This document shows positions 16,399-25,996 of a DNA stretch of 64,000 nt, piece after piece. The DNA is from Maribacter hydrothermalis. Its GTDB lineage: Bacteria > Bacteroidota > Bacteroidia > Flavobacteriales > Flavobacteriaceae. Position 1 is the first letter of the stretch; every line of letters begins with the position of its first letter. The notes beneath the pieces are model-generated. The model searched no databases. It saw only the letters and a program-made list of their open reading frames with translations, and was not told where the DNA came from. A program made the translations under genes and the position numbers. Location of the stretch: positions 3,906,001 to 3,970,000 of the forward strand of contig NZ_CP018760.1 of assembly GCF_001913155.1 (NCBI RefSeq). The letters run 5' to 3'.

Positions 16399-17943
16399 CT
16401 ACTTAGGCTCCAAAACTATAAAAGGTATGATCATTTCTTCCAAAGAAATTCCACCATGTTGGTAGGTGTTTCTGTAATAACTAACATAATGGTTGTAGTT
16501 ATTTGGGTAAGCAAAAAACAAATCATTTTTAGCAAATATATAGGAGCTACTCATATTTATACTTGGGAGGTAAATTGACTTTGGGTCCTTGGCTGCTAAT
16601 ACATCATTCTTTTCATAGGTTAAACTTCTGCCTGTTTTATATCTTAAATTTAAACTTGTATCGCGATCACCTACAACCTTAGAAGGCGACTTAACATTTA
16701 TAGTTCCATGATCCGTAGTTATAATCAATTTCATCCCCAAAGATTGTGCTTGTTGAATAATCTCTAGCATAGGAGAATTTTTAAACCAACTAGTGGTTAA
16801 TGACCTGTACGATTTATCATTCGATGCCAGTTCCTTAATTACCTCCATTTCTGTTTTAGAATGTGATAACATATCTACAAAATTGTAGACTATTACCGTA
16901 AGGTCATTATCTTTTTGTGCCTTAAAATTTTGACTTAAATGCTTGCCTTGTTTTAGGCTACTAATTTTATGGTATTCCCATTTTAAATTAAGACCAAGTC
17001 TTTTTAACTGTTCTTCTAAAAATTTGTCTTCAAACAGGTTTTTACCACCTTCTTCCGTATCGTTTTTCCACCAGTCAGGATATTTTTTTTCCATATCCAG
17101 TGGTGTCAATCCGGAGAAAATCGCATTACGTGCGTATTGGGTAGCGGTGGGTAGAATACTATAATAGGAATTTTCTTTTTTCTTTTTATAAAATGAGTTT
17201 ACCGAGTCTTCAAATGCATACCATTGATCATAACGTAAATTATCCACGACAATTAGTAAAGTTTTTTGATCTTTAATTTCTGGGGCTATCCATTCTTTAA
17301 AAAGTGTATGCGACATTACGGGAGCATCAGCATCGGTAAACCAATCGGCATAGTTTCTATCTACAAATTTCCCAAATTGTTGATTGGCTTCCGTTTTTTG
17401 AGATTCCAAAATTTCGAACATGCCGCTGTCTTCAATTTCCTCTAATTGCAGTTCCCAGTAAATGAGCTTTTTATACAAATCTACCCATTCTTGGTAGCTA
17501 TTAACCATGGAAAGATCCATGGCAATTTTTCTAAATTCTTGTTGGTAATTACTTGTCGTCTTTTCTGAAACTAATCTAGAATGATCTAAATTCTTTTTAA
17601 GTGAAAGTAATATCTGGTTAGGATTTACAGGCTTTATAAGATAATCTGCAATTTTAGAGCCTATGGCTTCTTCCATTATAAATTCTTCTTCACTTTTTGT
17701 AATCATAACTACAGGCAACGAGCTATCAATAACTTTAATTTCTGAAAGGGTCTCTAAACCAGATATACCTGGCATATTTTCATCTAAAAAAACAATATCT
17801 ACTCTAGTTTTAGCTAATTCTTCGAGCGCTTCTTGTCCACTTATGCAGGTAATTACTTCATAATTTTTAGTTTCTAAAAAAATGATATGTGGTTTAAGTA
17901 AATCAATTTCATCATCTACCCATAATATTTTTATCTTATTCAT
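16399..17943 (-). CDS. porX: PorX: response regulator with PglZ-type effector domain
   Basis: Response regulator that, with PorY, controls type IX secretion in Bacteroidota; the effector domain is an alkaline-phosphatase-fold PglZ domain shown in other species to hydrolyse phosphodiester nucleotides. 514 residues. Receiver domain 1-120 with acidic pocket D10-D11, phospho-acceptor D54 in VFLDENMPG and conserved K in YLIKPVNP. A helical linker spans about 125-200. PglZ domain to the C-terminus has LLIVVDNLRYDQW, LPTATQYARNAIFSGLTP with the nucleophile Thr candidate, and LIITTDHGT (metal-binding D-H). Divergent from the HD gene. Downstream tsaE is now separated by a duplicated 3' remnant. Confidence 0.93.
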   Translation of the reverse strand: MNKIKILWVDDEIDLLKPHIIFLETKNYEVITCISGQEALEELAKTRVDIVFLDENMPGISGLETLSEIKVIDSSLPVVMITKSEEEFIMEEAIGSKIADYLIKPVNPNQILLSLKKNLDHSRLVSEKTTSNYQQEFRKIAMDLSMVNSYQEWVDLYKKLIYWELQLEEIEDSGMFEILESQKTEANQQFGKFVDRNYADWFTDADAPVMSHTLFKEWIAPEIKDQKTLLIVVDNLRYDQWYAFEDSVNSFYKKKKENSYYSILPTATQYARNAIFSGLTPLDMEKKYPDWWKNDTEEGGKNLFEDKFLEEQLKRLGLNLKWEYHKISSLKQGKHLSQNFKAQKDNDLTVIVYNFVDMLSHSKTEMEVIKELASNDKSYRSLTTSWFKNSPMLEIIQQAQSLGMKLIITTDHGTINVKSPSKVVGDRDTSLNLRYKTGRSLTYEKNDVLAAKDPKSIYLPSINMSSSYIFAKNDLFFAYPNNYNHYVSYYRNTYQHGGISLEEMIIPFIVLEPK

Positions 17944-17990
17944 TGAATTATTATTTACTGATAATCAATTTCTATCCTAATGCTTTTATA

Positions 17991-17998
17991 TAACTTTG
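17991..17998 (+). promoter_or_regulatory. -7 promoter element for the HD hydrolase gene
   Basis: TAACTTTG, an exact TAnnTTTG match, 32 bases upstream of the TTG start at 18030. Transcription would start close to the short upstream frame at 18001. Confidence 0.5.
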
Positions 17999-18029
17999 AA
18001 ATGTTAATTACAGAAAAGACAACACTATC

Positions 18030-19259
18030 TTGAAGACATCAAACAAATTGAAAATCTTTAATGACCCAATATATGGTTTTATCCGCATACCTAATACCCT
18101 TGTTTTCGACCTAATCGAAGATTCTTATTTTCAAAGACTTCGAAGAATATCTCAAATGGGATTATCTTATTTGGTTTATCCTGGCGCACATCATACCCGT
18201 TTTCATCATGCTTTAGGCTGTATGTATTTAATGCAAAAAGCTATACAAGTACTTCGTTTTAAGGGTGTTGAAATTTCTGAGTCTGAGGTAGACGGACTTC
18301 TTGGTGCTATTCTTTTGCATGATATTGGCCACGGACCTTTCTCACATGCCATGGAGCATAGTATCGTGGAAGGGGTGAGTCATGAGTTTATATCGCTTCA
18401 GTTTATGCAAGAACTTAATGAGCGATTTAACGGAAGTTTAACGGTAGCCATATCTATTTTTACTGGTAAGCATCCAAAAAGGTTCTTGAACCAGTTAGTT
18501 TCAAGTCAGTTGGATATGGATCGTTTAGATTACCTAAAAAGGGATAGTTTTTATACAGGTGTAGCAGAGGGTAATACAAATGCTGAACGTTTAATTACAA
18601 TGTTGAACGTGGTGGATGGTAATTTAGTTATTGAAGAAAAAGGAATTTACTCCGTAGAGAAGTTTCTTATGGCTCGTAGGTTTATGTATTGGCAGGTGTA
18701 TTTGCATAAAACAGCGGTGGTAGCGGAAAGATTGTTGATTTGTATTTTAAAAAGGGCCAGATTCTTATTTGAAAAAGGAGAAATCTTAAATTGTAGTGAT
18801 GCCTTAAGCTATTTTTTAACGCATCATATAGATAAAAATAATTTTGATAAAGCAGTCCTTGCAAAATTTGCACAGCTTGATGATGTTGATATTCTTGCCG
18901 CTTTAAAAGAATGGCAATATTGCAACGATTTTGTTTTATCATCCCTTTGTAAAATGATTGTTAATAGGAGGCTACTTCATATTAAAGTAAAAAAAGAACC
19001 TATAAATGAAACTAAATTTCAATCGAAGTTTACCAAAATTAAGAAGTTATATAAACTAACCGATGAAGAAACTTCGTATTTTGTGTTTAAAGGTGAGCTA
19101 AAGAATAAAGCATATGACCGAGAACATCAAAACATTAATATCTTGAGGAAGAATGGCAAGATTACCGATGTGGCAAAGTTATCTGATCACCTTAATTTAA
19201 ATGCGCTTTCTAAAACGGTGACAAAATATTATATGTGCTACCCTAAAGAAGGGGTATAA
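18030..19259 (+). CDS. HD-domain phosphohydrolase (SAMHD1/dGTPase-like)
   Basis: 409 residues. Metal-binding HD motif: HTRFHHALG (about 55-63) and LLHDIGHGPFSHAMEH with H97-D98 and a later D in QLDMDRLDYLKRD. This layout resembles dNTP triphosphohydrolases such as SAMHD1/YwfO, so nucleotide hydrolysis is likely but substrate is inferred. Start is TTG: there is no in-frame ATG near, and MKTSNKLKIFNDPIYGF is the expected family start. A ten-codon ATG frame (18001-18033) ends in TGA overlapping this TTG, a possible coupling device. Conserved neighbour of lpxD in flavobacteria as far as I recall. Confidence 0.88.
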   Translation: MKTSNKLKIFNDPIYGFIRIPNTLVFDLIEDSYFQRLRRISQMGLSYLVYPGAHHTRFHHALGCMYLMQKAIQVLRFKGVEISESEVDGLLGAILLHDIGHGPFSHAMEHSIVEGVSHEFISLQFMQELNERFNGSLTVAISIFTGKHPKRFLNQLVSSQLDMDRLDYLKRDSFYTGVAEGNTNAERLITMLNVVDGNLVIEEKGIYSVEKFLMARRFMYWQVYLHKTAVVAERLLICILKRARFLFEKGEILNCSDALSYFLTHHIDKNNFDKAVLAKFAQLDDVDILAALKEWQYCNDFVLSSLCKMIVNRRLLHIKVKKEPINETKFQSKFTKIKKLYKLTDEETSYFVFKGELKNKAYDREHQNINILRKNGKITDVAKLSDHLNLNALSKTVTKYYMCYPKEGV

Positions 19260-19282
19260 CTATTTTTCTTACTTTTACGCTC

Positions 19283-20299
19283 ATGAAATTTACAGCAGGT
19301 CAGATTGCAGGTATATTAGAAGGGGAAGTTCATGGAAATCCAGAAATAGCAGTACATAAACTTGCAAAAATCGAGGAGGGGGAAGAAGGTTCTTTAACTT
19401 TTTTGGCAAATCCAAAATATACTTCATTTATATATACTACGAACGCTTCTATAACTATTGTTAATAAAAGCTTTGTTCCAGAACAAATTCTTAAAACAAC
19501 TTTAATAAAAGTTGAAGATGCCTATAAATCATTTTCTAAGTTATTAGAGTATTACAATCAGGTTAAGAACAATAAAGTTGGTATTGAAGAACCTGTTTTT
19601 AAATCGGATACAGCAACATTTGGTACGGACGTTTATCTTGGTGCATTTTCGTATTTAGGTAATAACGTTTCTTTAGGGGACAATGTAAAGGTTTATCCTA
19701 ATGTCTATATTGGCGATAATGTAAAAATAGGTGATAATGTTACTATTTTTGCCGGTGCCAAAGTATATTCCGAAACCATAATCGGGGATAACTGTGTGGT
19801 CCATAGTGGCGTAGTTTTAGGTGCGGACGGATTTGGATTTACCCCTAATGATAAGGGTGAGTTTGCTAAAGTGCCACAAACAGGTAATGTAATTTTAGAG
19901 GATAATGTAGATGTTGGCGCGGGTACAACTATAGACCGGGCAACTTTAGGTTCTACTATTTTGAGAAAAGGAGTAAAGCTCGATAACCAAATACAAATCG
20001 CGCATAATGTAGAAATTGGTGAACATACCGTAATTGCTGCACAAACGGGAATTGCAGGTTCAACCAAAATTGGTAAGCATTGTATGATCGGTGGTCAAGT
20101 TGGTATTGTTGGGCATATTGTAATTGGGGATTTTGTTAAAATACAAGCACAATCTGGTATTGGTAGAAACGTTAAAAGCCACGAAGTACTACAGGGATCA
20201 CCTGCATTAAATTATGGCGATTATAACAAATCATACGTACATTTTAAGAATTTATCGAAAATAATTAATAGAATCGACACCTTAGAAAAGAAAGACTGA
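19283..20299 (+). CDS. lpxD: UDP-3-O-acylglucosamine N-acyltransferase
   Basis: Third step of lipid A synthesis: transfers a 3-hydroxyacyl chain from ACP to UDP-3-O-acyl-glucosamine. 338 residues, family length. N-terminal uridine-binding domain (about 1-100), then a left-handed beta helix built of hexapeptide repeats such as IGDNVKIGDNVTIF, with the catalytic-His region DNQIQIAHNVEIGEH (about 234-248). C-terminal helix LSKIINRIDTLEKKD. First of a tight lpxD-lpxC/fabZ-lpxA operon, two bases from the next start. Confidence 0.95.
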   Translation: MKFTAGQIAGILEGEVHGNPEIAVHKLAKIEEGEEGSLTFLANPKYTSFIYTTNASITIVNKSFVPEQILKTTLIKVEDAYKSFSKLLEYYNQVKNNKVGIEEPVFKSDTATFGTDVYLGAFSYLGNNVSLGDNVKVYPNVYIGDNVKIGDNVTIFAGAKVYSETIIGDNCVVHSGVVLGADGFGFTPNDKGEFAKVPQTGNVILEDNVDVGAGTTIDRATLGSTILRKGVKLDNQIQIAHNVEIGEHTVIAAQTGIAGSTKIGKHCMIGGQVGIVGHIVIGDFVKIQAQSGIGRNVKSHEVLQGSPALNYGDYNKSYVHFKNLSKIINRIDTLEKKD

Positions 20300-20301
20300 C
20301 G

Positions 20302-21702
20302 ATGAGTATAACAAATAACAAACAAAGGACAATTGGTAAAGAGGTAAGTCTAACGGGAGTTGGTCTGCATACCGGAAGTAACGTTACTATAAAATTTTTA
20401 CCAGCTAGTGAAAATCATGGCTATGCATTTAAAAGGGTAGATTTAGAAGGCGAACCTATTATACCTGCTGATGCAAACCTTGTGGTGAATACACAAAGAG
20501 GTACTAATTTAGAAAAGAATGGTGTAAAAATTCAAACTTCGGAGCATGTATTAGCAGCGTTGGTTGGTCTAGAAATAGACAATGTACTAATAGAGCTGAA
20601 TGCCGCAGAGCCACCAATTATGGATGGTTCTTCAAAATTCTTTGTTGAAGTTTTGGAAAAGGCAGGAATTGTTGAACAAGATGCAATTAGGGATGAATAT
20701 ATCGTTAAAGAAGTAATATCATTTAAAGATGATAAAACTGGTAGCGAAATAACCATTATCCCTTCAGATGAGTATCAGGTGATGACCATGGTAGATTTTG
20801 GCACCAAAGTTTTAGGAACACAAAACGCAACTTTAGATAAGCTTTCAGATTTTAAAGCTGAAATTTCTAATGCGCGTACGTTTAGTTTTCTTCATGAGTT
20901 GGAAATGCTTTTGGAAAACGGTTTAATTAAAGGAGGAGATTTAAATAATGCGATCGTATATGTAGACAAGGAAATTTCTGAAGCAACTATGCTTAAATTA
21001 GAAAAGGCCTTTAATAAAAAGAAACTTTCTGTAAAAGCTAATGGAATTTTGGATAACTTAACTCTACATCAACCCAACGAAGCAGCAAGACATAAACTTT
21101 TAGATGTTATAGGTGATTTAGCCTTAATAGGCACGCGTATACGTGGAAAAATTATTGCAAATAAACCAGGACATTATGTTAATAATCAGTTTGCAAAAAA
21201 ACTTGCCCAAATAATAAAATTAGAAAAGAGAAACTACGTACCAAAGTACGATTTAAGTTTACCTCCACTGATGGATATTCATAAAATTATGGATATGCTT
21301 CCTCATAGACCGCCATTTTTGTTGATTGACCGTATTATTGAACTTTCTGATGAACATGTTGTTGGGATGAAAAACGTGACTATGAACGAACCATTTTTCA
21401 CTGGTCACTTTCCTGGAGCTCCAGTAATGCCTGGTGTATTACAGGTTGAAGCTATGGCACAAACGGGTGGTATTTTAGTTTTAAGTACCGTTCCGGATCC
21501 TGAGAATTATTTGACCTTGTTTATGAAAATAGATAAAGTGAAATTTAAAAGACAAGTACTGCCTGGAGATACATTAATATTCCATTGTAGTCTAATTACT
21601 CCTATTAGAAGAGGTATTTGCCACATGCAGGCATACGCTTATGCTAATGATAAATTGGTTAGCGAAGCAGAGTTAATGGCTCAAATAGTTAAAAGAACTT
21701 AG
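20302..21702 (+). CDS. lpxC/fabZ: Bifunctional UDP-3-O-acyl-GlcNAc deacetylase / 3-hydroxyacyl-ACP dehydratase
   Basis: Natural fusion typical of Bacteroidota, 466 residues. The N-terminal LpxC half (about 1-305) is the zinc deacetylase committing to lipid A; zinc-binding motif SEHVLAAL (H82), EPPIMDGSSK, and ARHKLLDVIGDLALIG carrying the second His and the Asp. The C-terminal FabZ half (about 315-466) is the hot-dog dehydratase of fatty acid synthesis: MDIHKIMDMLPHRPPFLLID, GHFPGAPVMPGVLQVEAMAQ with the catalytic His and Glu. Fusing the two may balance lipid A and fatty acid synthesis, which compete for hydroxyacyl-ACP. Starts two bases after lpxD and ends two bases before lpxA. Confidence 0.97.
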   Translation: MSITNNKQRTIGKEVSLTGVGLHTGSNVTIKFLPASENHGYAFKRVDLEGEPIIPADANLVVNTQRGTNLEKNGVKIQTSEHVLAALVGLEIDNVLIELNAAEPPIMDGSSKFFVEVLEKAGIVEQDAIRDEYIVKEVISFKDDKTGSEITIIPSDEYQVMTMVDFGTKVLGTQNATLDKLSDFKAEISNARTFSFLHELEMLLENGLIKGGDLNNAIVYVDKEISEATMLKLEKAFNKKKLSVKANGILDNLTLHQPNEAARHKLLDVIGDLALIGTRIRGKIIANKPGHYVNNQFAKKLAQIIKLEKRNYVPKYDLSLPPLMDIHKIMDMLPHRPPFLLIDRIIELSDEHVVGMKNVTMNEPFFTGHFPGAPVMPGVLQVEAMAQTGGILVLSTVPDPENYLTLFMKIDKVKFKRQVLPGDTLIFHCSLITPIRRGICHMQAYAYANDKLVSEAELMAQIVKRT

Positions 21703-21703
21703 A

Positions 21704-22489
21704 ATGAATCAACCTTTAGCTTATATACATCCGGGTGCTAAAATATCTAAAAATGTTGTAGTAGAACCTTTTACAACCATACACAACAATGTAACAATTG
21801 GGGATGGTACTTGGATAGGTTCTAATGTAACAATTATGGAAGGTGCACGCATAGGTAAAAATTGCAATATTTTCCCTGGCGCTGTGATTTCAGCTTCTCC
21901 GCAAGATTTAAAATATGATGGGGAGGATACAACTGTTGTTATTGGTGATAATACTACTATTAGAGAGTGTGCAACTATTCATAAAGGCACATCGGATCGC
22001 ATGAAAACTGTTATTGGCAAAAATTGCCTCATAATGGCTTATTGTCATGTTGCCCATGATTGTTTAGTTGGCGATAATTGTATTTTTTCAAATAACTCAA
22101 CCCTAGCTGGTCATGTTACTATTGGGGACAATGTTATTCTTGCAGGCTTAGTAGCGGTACATCAATTTGTTTCTGTTGGTCAACATGCTTTTGTAACAGG
22201 AGGTTCTTTGGTTAGAAAAGATGTGCCCCCTTATGTAAAGGCGGCAAGAGAGCCATTATCATATGTAGGTATAAATTCTGTTGGTTTAAGAAGAAGAGGA
22301 TTTGTATCCGAAAAAATTAGAGAGATTCAGAACATTTATCGTATTCTTTATCAAAAAAATTATAATAATACACAGGCTGTACAAATAATTGAAGCGGAAA
22401 TGGAAGCAACTCCAGAACGTGATGAAATTTTGCAGTTTATTCGTGATTCTCAACGTGGTATCATGAAAGGATATTTCAGCAATAACTGA
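21704..22489 (+). CDS. lpxA: UDP-N-acetylglucosamine O-acyltransferase
   Basis: First step of lipid A synthesis: 3-O-acylation of UDP-GlcNAc by hydroxyacyl-ACP. 261 residues, family length. Beta-helix hexapeptide repeats to about residue 185 (ISKNVVVEPF, IGDGTWIGSNVTIMEGA), catalytic His in MAYCHVAHDCLVGDNC (about 119-134), then FVTGGSLVRKDVPPYVKA and the C-terminal helical region KIREIQNIYRILYQ. Third gene of the lpx operon. Confidence 0.95.
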   Translation: MNQPLAYIHPGAKISKNVVVEPFTTIHNNVTIGDGTWIGSNVTIMEGARIGKNCNIFPGAVISASPQDLKYDGEDTTVVIGDNTTIRECATIHKGTSDRMKTVIGKNCLIMAYCHVAHDCLVGDNCIFSNNSTLAGHVTIGDNVILAGLVAVHQFVSVGQHAFVTGGSLVRKDVPPYVKAAREPLSYVGINSVGLRRRGFVSEKIREIQNIYRILYQKNYNNTQAVQIIEAEMEATPERDEILQFIRDSQRGIMKGYFSNN

Positions 22490-22546
22490 ATAGGAAGTAG
22501 TAAATAATTAGTATTTAGATTAAGTGATTAGCATTTAATAAAATCA

Positions 22547-22570
22547 AACAACGAACAACGAACAACGAAT
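22547..22570 (+). repeat. AACAACG-type A/C-rich repeat upstream of efp
   Basis: Three near-perfect tandem copies of AACAACG separated by A, ending 16 bases before the efp ATG. The same word occurs upstream of hisD (30026-30055) and, in sense orientation, upstream of the DUF1853 gene (54011-54102 on the minus strand). The bases just before it (22496-22545) are a loose TTAGTATTTAGATTAAG word tract like the one after hisG. Confidence 0.6.
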
Positions 22571-22586
22571 AATACAATATAAAATA

Positions 22587-23153
22587 ATGGCATCTACATC
22601 AGATATACGCAAAGGATTATGTATTCGATACAATAATGATATCTATAAAATAATTGAATTTTTACATGTAAAACCAGGAAAAGGCCCTGCTTTTGTTCGT
22701 ACTAAATTAAGAAGTGTTACCAATGGTAAGGTCTTGGATAATACGTTTTCGGCAGGTCATAAAATTGATGATGTAAGGGTTGAAACACGTTCGTACCAAT
22801 ATTTATATCCTGAAGGTGAAACCTATCATTTTATGAATACGGATGATTATAATCAAATTACGCTACAAGAAAGTTCTTTAGATGCTCCAGGTTTATTAAA
22901 AGAGGGTGAAATAGTTACGATTCTTTTTAATACGGAAGATAGCATGCCATTGTCTGTAGATATGCCTGCAAGTGTTGTTTTGTCTGTTACCTATGCCGAA
23001 CCAGGTGTTAAGGGAAATACGGCAACTAATGCAACAAAACCAGCAACTGTAGAGACAGGAGCAGAGGTTAATGTACCTTTATTTATTAATGAAGGAGATA
23101 AAATAAAAATTGATACTGCTACTGGTTCTTATATGGAACGCGTAAAGGAGTAG
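22587..23153 (+). CDS. efp: Elongation factor P
   Basis: Relieves ribosome stalling at polyproline stretches. 188 residues, family length. N-terminal KOW-like domain with the tRNA-contacting loop KPGKGPAF, whose lysine is at residue 32. Two OB-fold domains follow, ending GEDKIKIDTATGSYMERV-like sequence (GDKIKIDTATGSYMERV). Whether the tip lysine is modified cannot be read here. Lies between lpxA and the second lpxD-like gene, 97 bases after lpxA in a gap filled with repeat words. Confidence 0.95.
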   Translation: MASTSDIRKGLCIRYNNDIYKIIEFLHVKPGKGPAFVRTKLRSVTNGKVLDNTFSAGHKIDDVRVETRSYQYLYPEGETYHFMNTDDYNQITLQESSLDAPGLLKEGEIVTILFNTEDSMPLSVDMPASVVLSVTYAEPGVKGNTATNATKPATVETGAEVNVPLFINEGDKIKIDTATGSYMERVKE

Positions 23154-23191
23154 TTTTTACTAATATTTAATAATTAGAATCTAAAGGTCAA

Positions 23192-24127
23192 TTGAAATTT
23201 CCGACTACTTTTTCTTTAAAACAAATTGCTGATATCATCTCTTGCGAATATGTAGGTCAAGATGATTACCCTGTTCTTGGCATGAACGAAATTCATGTTG
23301 TAGAGAAAGGGGATATTGTTTTTGTTGATCATCCTAAATATTATGATAAAGCTTTACAATCAAAGGCTAGTATCATCTTAATTAACAAAAAGGTAACGTG
23401 CCCAGACGGTAAGGCCTTGTTACTTTCGGATGATCCTTTCAAAGATTTTAATAAGCTTACTACATTTTTTCAACCATTTGTACCTTGTAGTCAATCTATT
23501 GCTGCAACAGCACAAATTGGGAAAAATACCGTAGTGCAACCAAATTCGTTCATAGGAAATAATGTGGTTATTGGAGATAATTGTATCATACACTCCAATG
23601 TATCAATTTATGATAATTGCATAATTGGCAACAATGTAACCATACACGCGGGTTCCGTTTTAGGTGCAGATGCATTTTATTATAAAAAACGTCCAGAAGG
23701 CTTTGATAAATTAATATCAGGCGGAAGGGTCGTTTTGAAAGATAACGTTGATATCGGTGCTCTTTGTACCATTGATAGGGGAGTTACGGGTGATACGACT
23801 ATAGGATTCGGAACCAAATTAGATAACCAAGTACATGTTGGTCACGATACGGTAATTGGCGAGAAATGTTTAATAGCTTCGCAAACGGGTATTGCAGGTT
23901 GTGTAATTATTGAAGATGAAGTAACACTCTGGGGGCAAGTTGGGACCAATAGCGGAATAACCATTGGTTCTAAAGCCGTTATTATGGGGCAAACCGGAGT
24001 AACAAAATCTGTGAAGGGAGGTAGGAGTTATTTTGGCACTCCTATTGAAGAATCACGTGAAAAGCTGAAACAATTGGCATATATCAAGAAAATTCCAGAA
24101 ATAATTAAAAAAATGGATAAGAAATAA
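23192..24127 (+). CDS. Second LpxD-like hexapeptide acyltransferase
   Basis: 311 residues with the LpxD architecture: N-terminal uridine-binding-like region (KQIADIISCEYVGQDDYPVLGMNEIHV-type start), then beta-helix hexapeptides (IGNNVVIGDNCIIHSN) and DNQVHVGHDTVIGEKC, with the His expected for catalysis. C-terminal end KKIPEIIKKMDKK. Shorter than the first LpxD and clearly diverged, so it may be a second N-acyltransferase or act on another sugar nucleotide. Start is TTG at 23192; no ATG precedes MKFPTTFSLKQI. 38 bases after efp, so probably in the same transcript. Confidence 0.82.
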   Translation: MKFPTTFSLKQIADIISCEYVGQDDYPVLGMNEIHVVEKGDIVFVDHPKYYDKALQSKASIILINKKVTCPDGKALLLSDDPFKDFNKLTTFFQPFVPCSQSIAATAQIGKNTVVQPNSFIGNNVVIGDNCIIHSNVSIYDNCIIGNNVTIHAGSVLGADAFYYKKRPEGFDKLISGGRVVLKDNVDIGALCTIDRGVTGDTTIGFGTKLDNQVHVGHDTVIGEKCLIASQTGIAGCVIIEDEVTLWGQVGTNSGITIGSKAVIMGQTGVTKSVKGGRSYFGTPIEESREKLKQLAYIKKIPEIIKKMDKK

Positions 24128-24161
24128 GGGCGTGAATGCTATAAAAGTCATTAACAACTTA

Positions 24162-24169
24162 TATTTTTG
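24162..24169 (+). promoter_or_regulatory. -7 promoter element for sucD
   Basis: TATTTTTG, an exact TAnnTTTG match, 31 bases upstream of the sucD ATG. No clear -33 TTG at ideal spacing. Confidence 0.5.
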
Positions 24170-24200
24170 TTCTAATCAAAAAAAATAAAACTACAGTAGT

Positions 24201-25073
24201 ATGAGCGTATTAGTAAATAAGGATTCAAAAATAATCGTACAAGGTTTCACGGGTAGTGAAGGTACTTTCCATGCCGGACAGATGATTGAGTACGGTACTA
24301 ATATCGTAGGTGGTGTTACTCCGGGTAAAGGCGGACAGGAGCATTTAGGAAAACCTGTTTTTAACACGGTTGCTGAATCTGTTGAGAAAGTGGGTGCAGA
24401 TACTACTATCATTTTTGTTCCGCCAGCATTTGCTGCAGATGCAATTATGGAAGCTGCAGAAGCAGGTATTAAAGTTATTATTACAATCACAGAAGGTATT
24501 CCTGTTGCCGATATGGTAAAAGTTGCCAACTACATTAAGAATAGAGATTGTCGTTTAATTGGTCCTAACTGTCCTGGTGTAATTACTCCAGGTGAAGCAA
24601 AGGTTGGTATTATGCCAGGTTTTGTTTTCAAAAAAGGAAATGTAGGTATCGTTTCTAAGTCGGGTACACTTACCTATGAGGCTGCTGATCAAGTAGTGCG
24701 CCAAGGGTTAGGTATTACAACTGCAATAGGTATTGGTGGCGATCCAATTATTGGAACAACTACTAAAGAAGCTGTAGAGCTTTTAATTAATGACCCAGAA
24801 ACTAAATGTGTGGTTATGATCGGTGAAATCGGCGGACAGTTAGAAGCAGATGCAGCTCAGTGGTATAAAGCTAGTGGAAGTAAAAAACCAGTTGTTGGTT
24901 TTATCGCTGGTGAAACTGCTCCCGCAGGTAGAACAATGGGTCACGCAGGTGCAATTGTAGGTGGTAGCGATGATACCGCACAAGCCAAGAAGCGTATTAT
25001 GAGAGAATGTGGAATTCATGTTGTTGATTCTCCAGCAGAAATTGGATTGAAAGTAAAAGAGGTAATGGGTTAA
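24201..25073 (+). CDS. sucD: Succinyl-CoA synthetase alpha subunit
   Basis: TCA-cycle enzyme subunit carrying the phosphohistidine and CoA site; makes ATP or GTP from succinyl-CoA. 290 residues. CoA-binding Rossmann part (about 1-120: [19 protein letters not shown]), [20 protein letters not shown], and the phosphorylated His H248 in [13 protein letters not shown]. The beta subunit gene sucC is not in the window. Own promoter and terminator make it monocistronic. Confidence 0.96.
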   Translation: MSVLVNKDSKIIVQGFTGSEGTFHAGQMIEYGTNIVGGVTPGKGGQEHLGKPVFNTVAESVEKVGADTTIIFVPPAFAADAIMEAAEAGIKVIITITEGIPVADMVKVANYIKNRDCRLIGPNCPGVITPGEAKVGIMPGFVFKKGNVGIVSKSGTLTYEAADQVVRQGLGITTAIGIGGDPIIGTTTKEAVELLINDPETKCVVMIGEIGGQLEADAAQWYKASGSKKPVVGFIAGETAPAGRTMGHAGAIVGGSDDTAQAKKRIMRECGIHVVDSPAEIGLKVKEVMG

Positions 25074-25093
25074 TAACTCATATTTTTCATATA

Positions 25094-25121
25094 AAATCCC
25101 GTTTATAGCGGGATTTTTTTT
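25094..25121 (+). terminator. Terminator after sucD
   Basis: Eight-base stem AAATCCCG / CGGGATTT with a seven-base loop and a following T run, 21 bases after the sucD stop. Confidence 0.85.
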
Positions 25122-25143
25122 AGCCTATAAATTAAACAAAAGG

Positions 25144-25151
25144 TATATTTG
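25144..25151 (+). promoter_or_regulatory. -7 promoter element for fabG
   Basis: TATATTTG, an exact TAnnTTTG match, 29 bases upstream of the fabG ATG. Confidence 0.5.
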
Positions 25152-25179
25152 GTAAACTACGATAGTAAATAGGGAACTT

Positions 25180-25929
25180 ATGAAATTATTAGAAGATAAA
25201 AACGTAATTATTACAGGAGCAAGTAGAGGAATAGGTATGGGCATTGCTCAAATTTTTGCCGATCATGGAGCTAATGTAGCTTTTACTTATAGCTCTAGCG
25301 AAGCACCTGCTCTTGAATTAGAAAAAGAATTAAAAGCTAAAGGCGTTAATGCCAAGGCCTATAAAAGTAATGCAGCTAGTTTTCAGGAAGCTGAAGAATT
25401 GGTTACTAAAGTTTTAGAGGATTTTGGAGGACGAATTGATGTGTTGATCAATAATGCGGGTATTACAAAAGATAATCTGCTAATGCGTATGTCAGAGGCC
25501 GATTTTGATACGGTAATCGATATCAATTTAAAGTCTGTTTTTAATATGACCAAAGCGGTGCAACGTACCTTATTAAAACAACGTAGTGGGTCTATTATAA
25601 ATATGAGTAGTGTTGTTGGTGTCAAGGGTAATGCAGGACAAACTAACTATGCTGCATCTAAAGCTGGTATGATCGGTTTCACAAAGTCTGTAGCACTTGA
25701 ATTAGGTTCAAGAAATATTAGATGTAATGCCATTGCGCCTGGATTTATTGAAACTGAAATGACCGATAAGCTTGATGAAAAAACGGTACAAGGATGGAGA
25801 GATGGTATTCCATTAAAGCGTGGTGGTTCTACCGAAGATATTGCAAATGCATGTCTATATTTTGCTTCGGACCTTTCTAGTTATGTTACGGGACAGGTGC
25901 TGAATGTAGACGGTGGTATGCTTACCTAA
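25180..25929 (+). CDS. fabG: 3-oxoacyl-ACP reductase
   Basis: NADPH-dependent reduction of 3-ketoacyl-ACP in fatty acid synthesis. 249 residues, a classical SDR: cofactor motif TGASRGIGMG (12-21), NNAG at 91-94, and the catalytic Ser (S143/S144), Y157 and K161 in NYAASKAG. Ending YVTGQVLNVDGGM is the FabG signature. Other SDRs share the core, but the overall sequence is a typical FabG. Confidence 0.92.
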   Translation: MKLLEDKNVIITGASRGIGMGIAQIFADHGANVAFTYSSSEAPALELEKELKAKGVNAKAYKSNAASFQEAEELVTKVLEDFGGRIDVLINNAGITKDNLLMRMSEADFDTVIDINLKSVFNMTKAVQRTLLKQRSGSIINMSSVVGVKGNAGQTNYAASKAGMIGFTKSVALELGSRNIRCNAIAPGFIETEMTDKLDEKTVQGWRDGIPLKRGGSTEDIANACLYFASDLSSYVTGQVLNVDGGMLT

Positions 25930-25996
25930 GTCAAAATAGATTTTCTTTGGAGCAGGAGTATGCTGTTCCTTTTTTAAGTTCAACTTTATAACATAC

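Noticed and set aside
19705..20067. Minus-strand frame inside lpxD rich in Pro, Val and Thr
   Set aside because: Composition is the mirror of hexapeptide repeats; shadow frame.
22547..22570. AACAACG repeats as a possible CRISPR or tandem array
   Set aside because: Units of seven or eight bases without spacers; not CRISPR.
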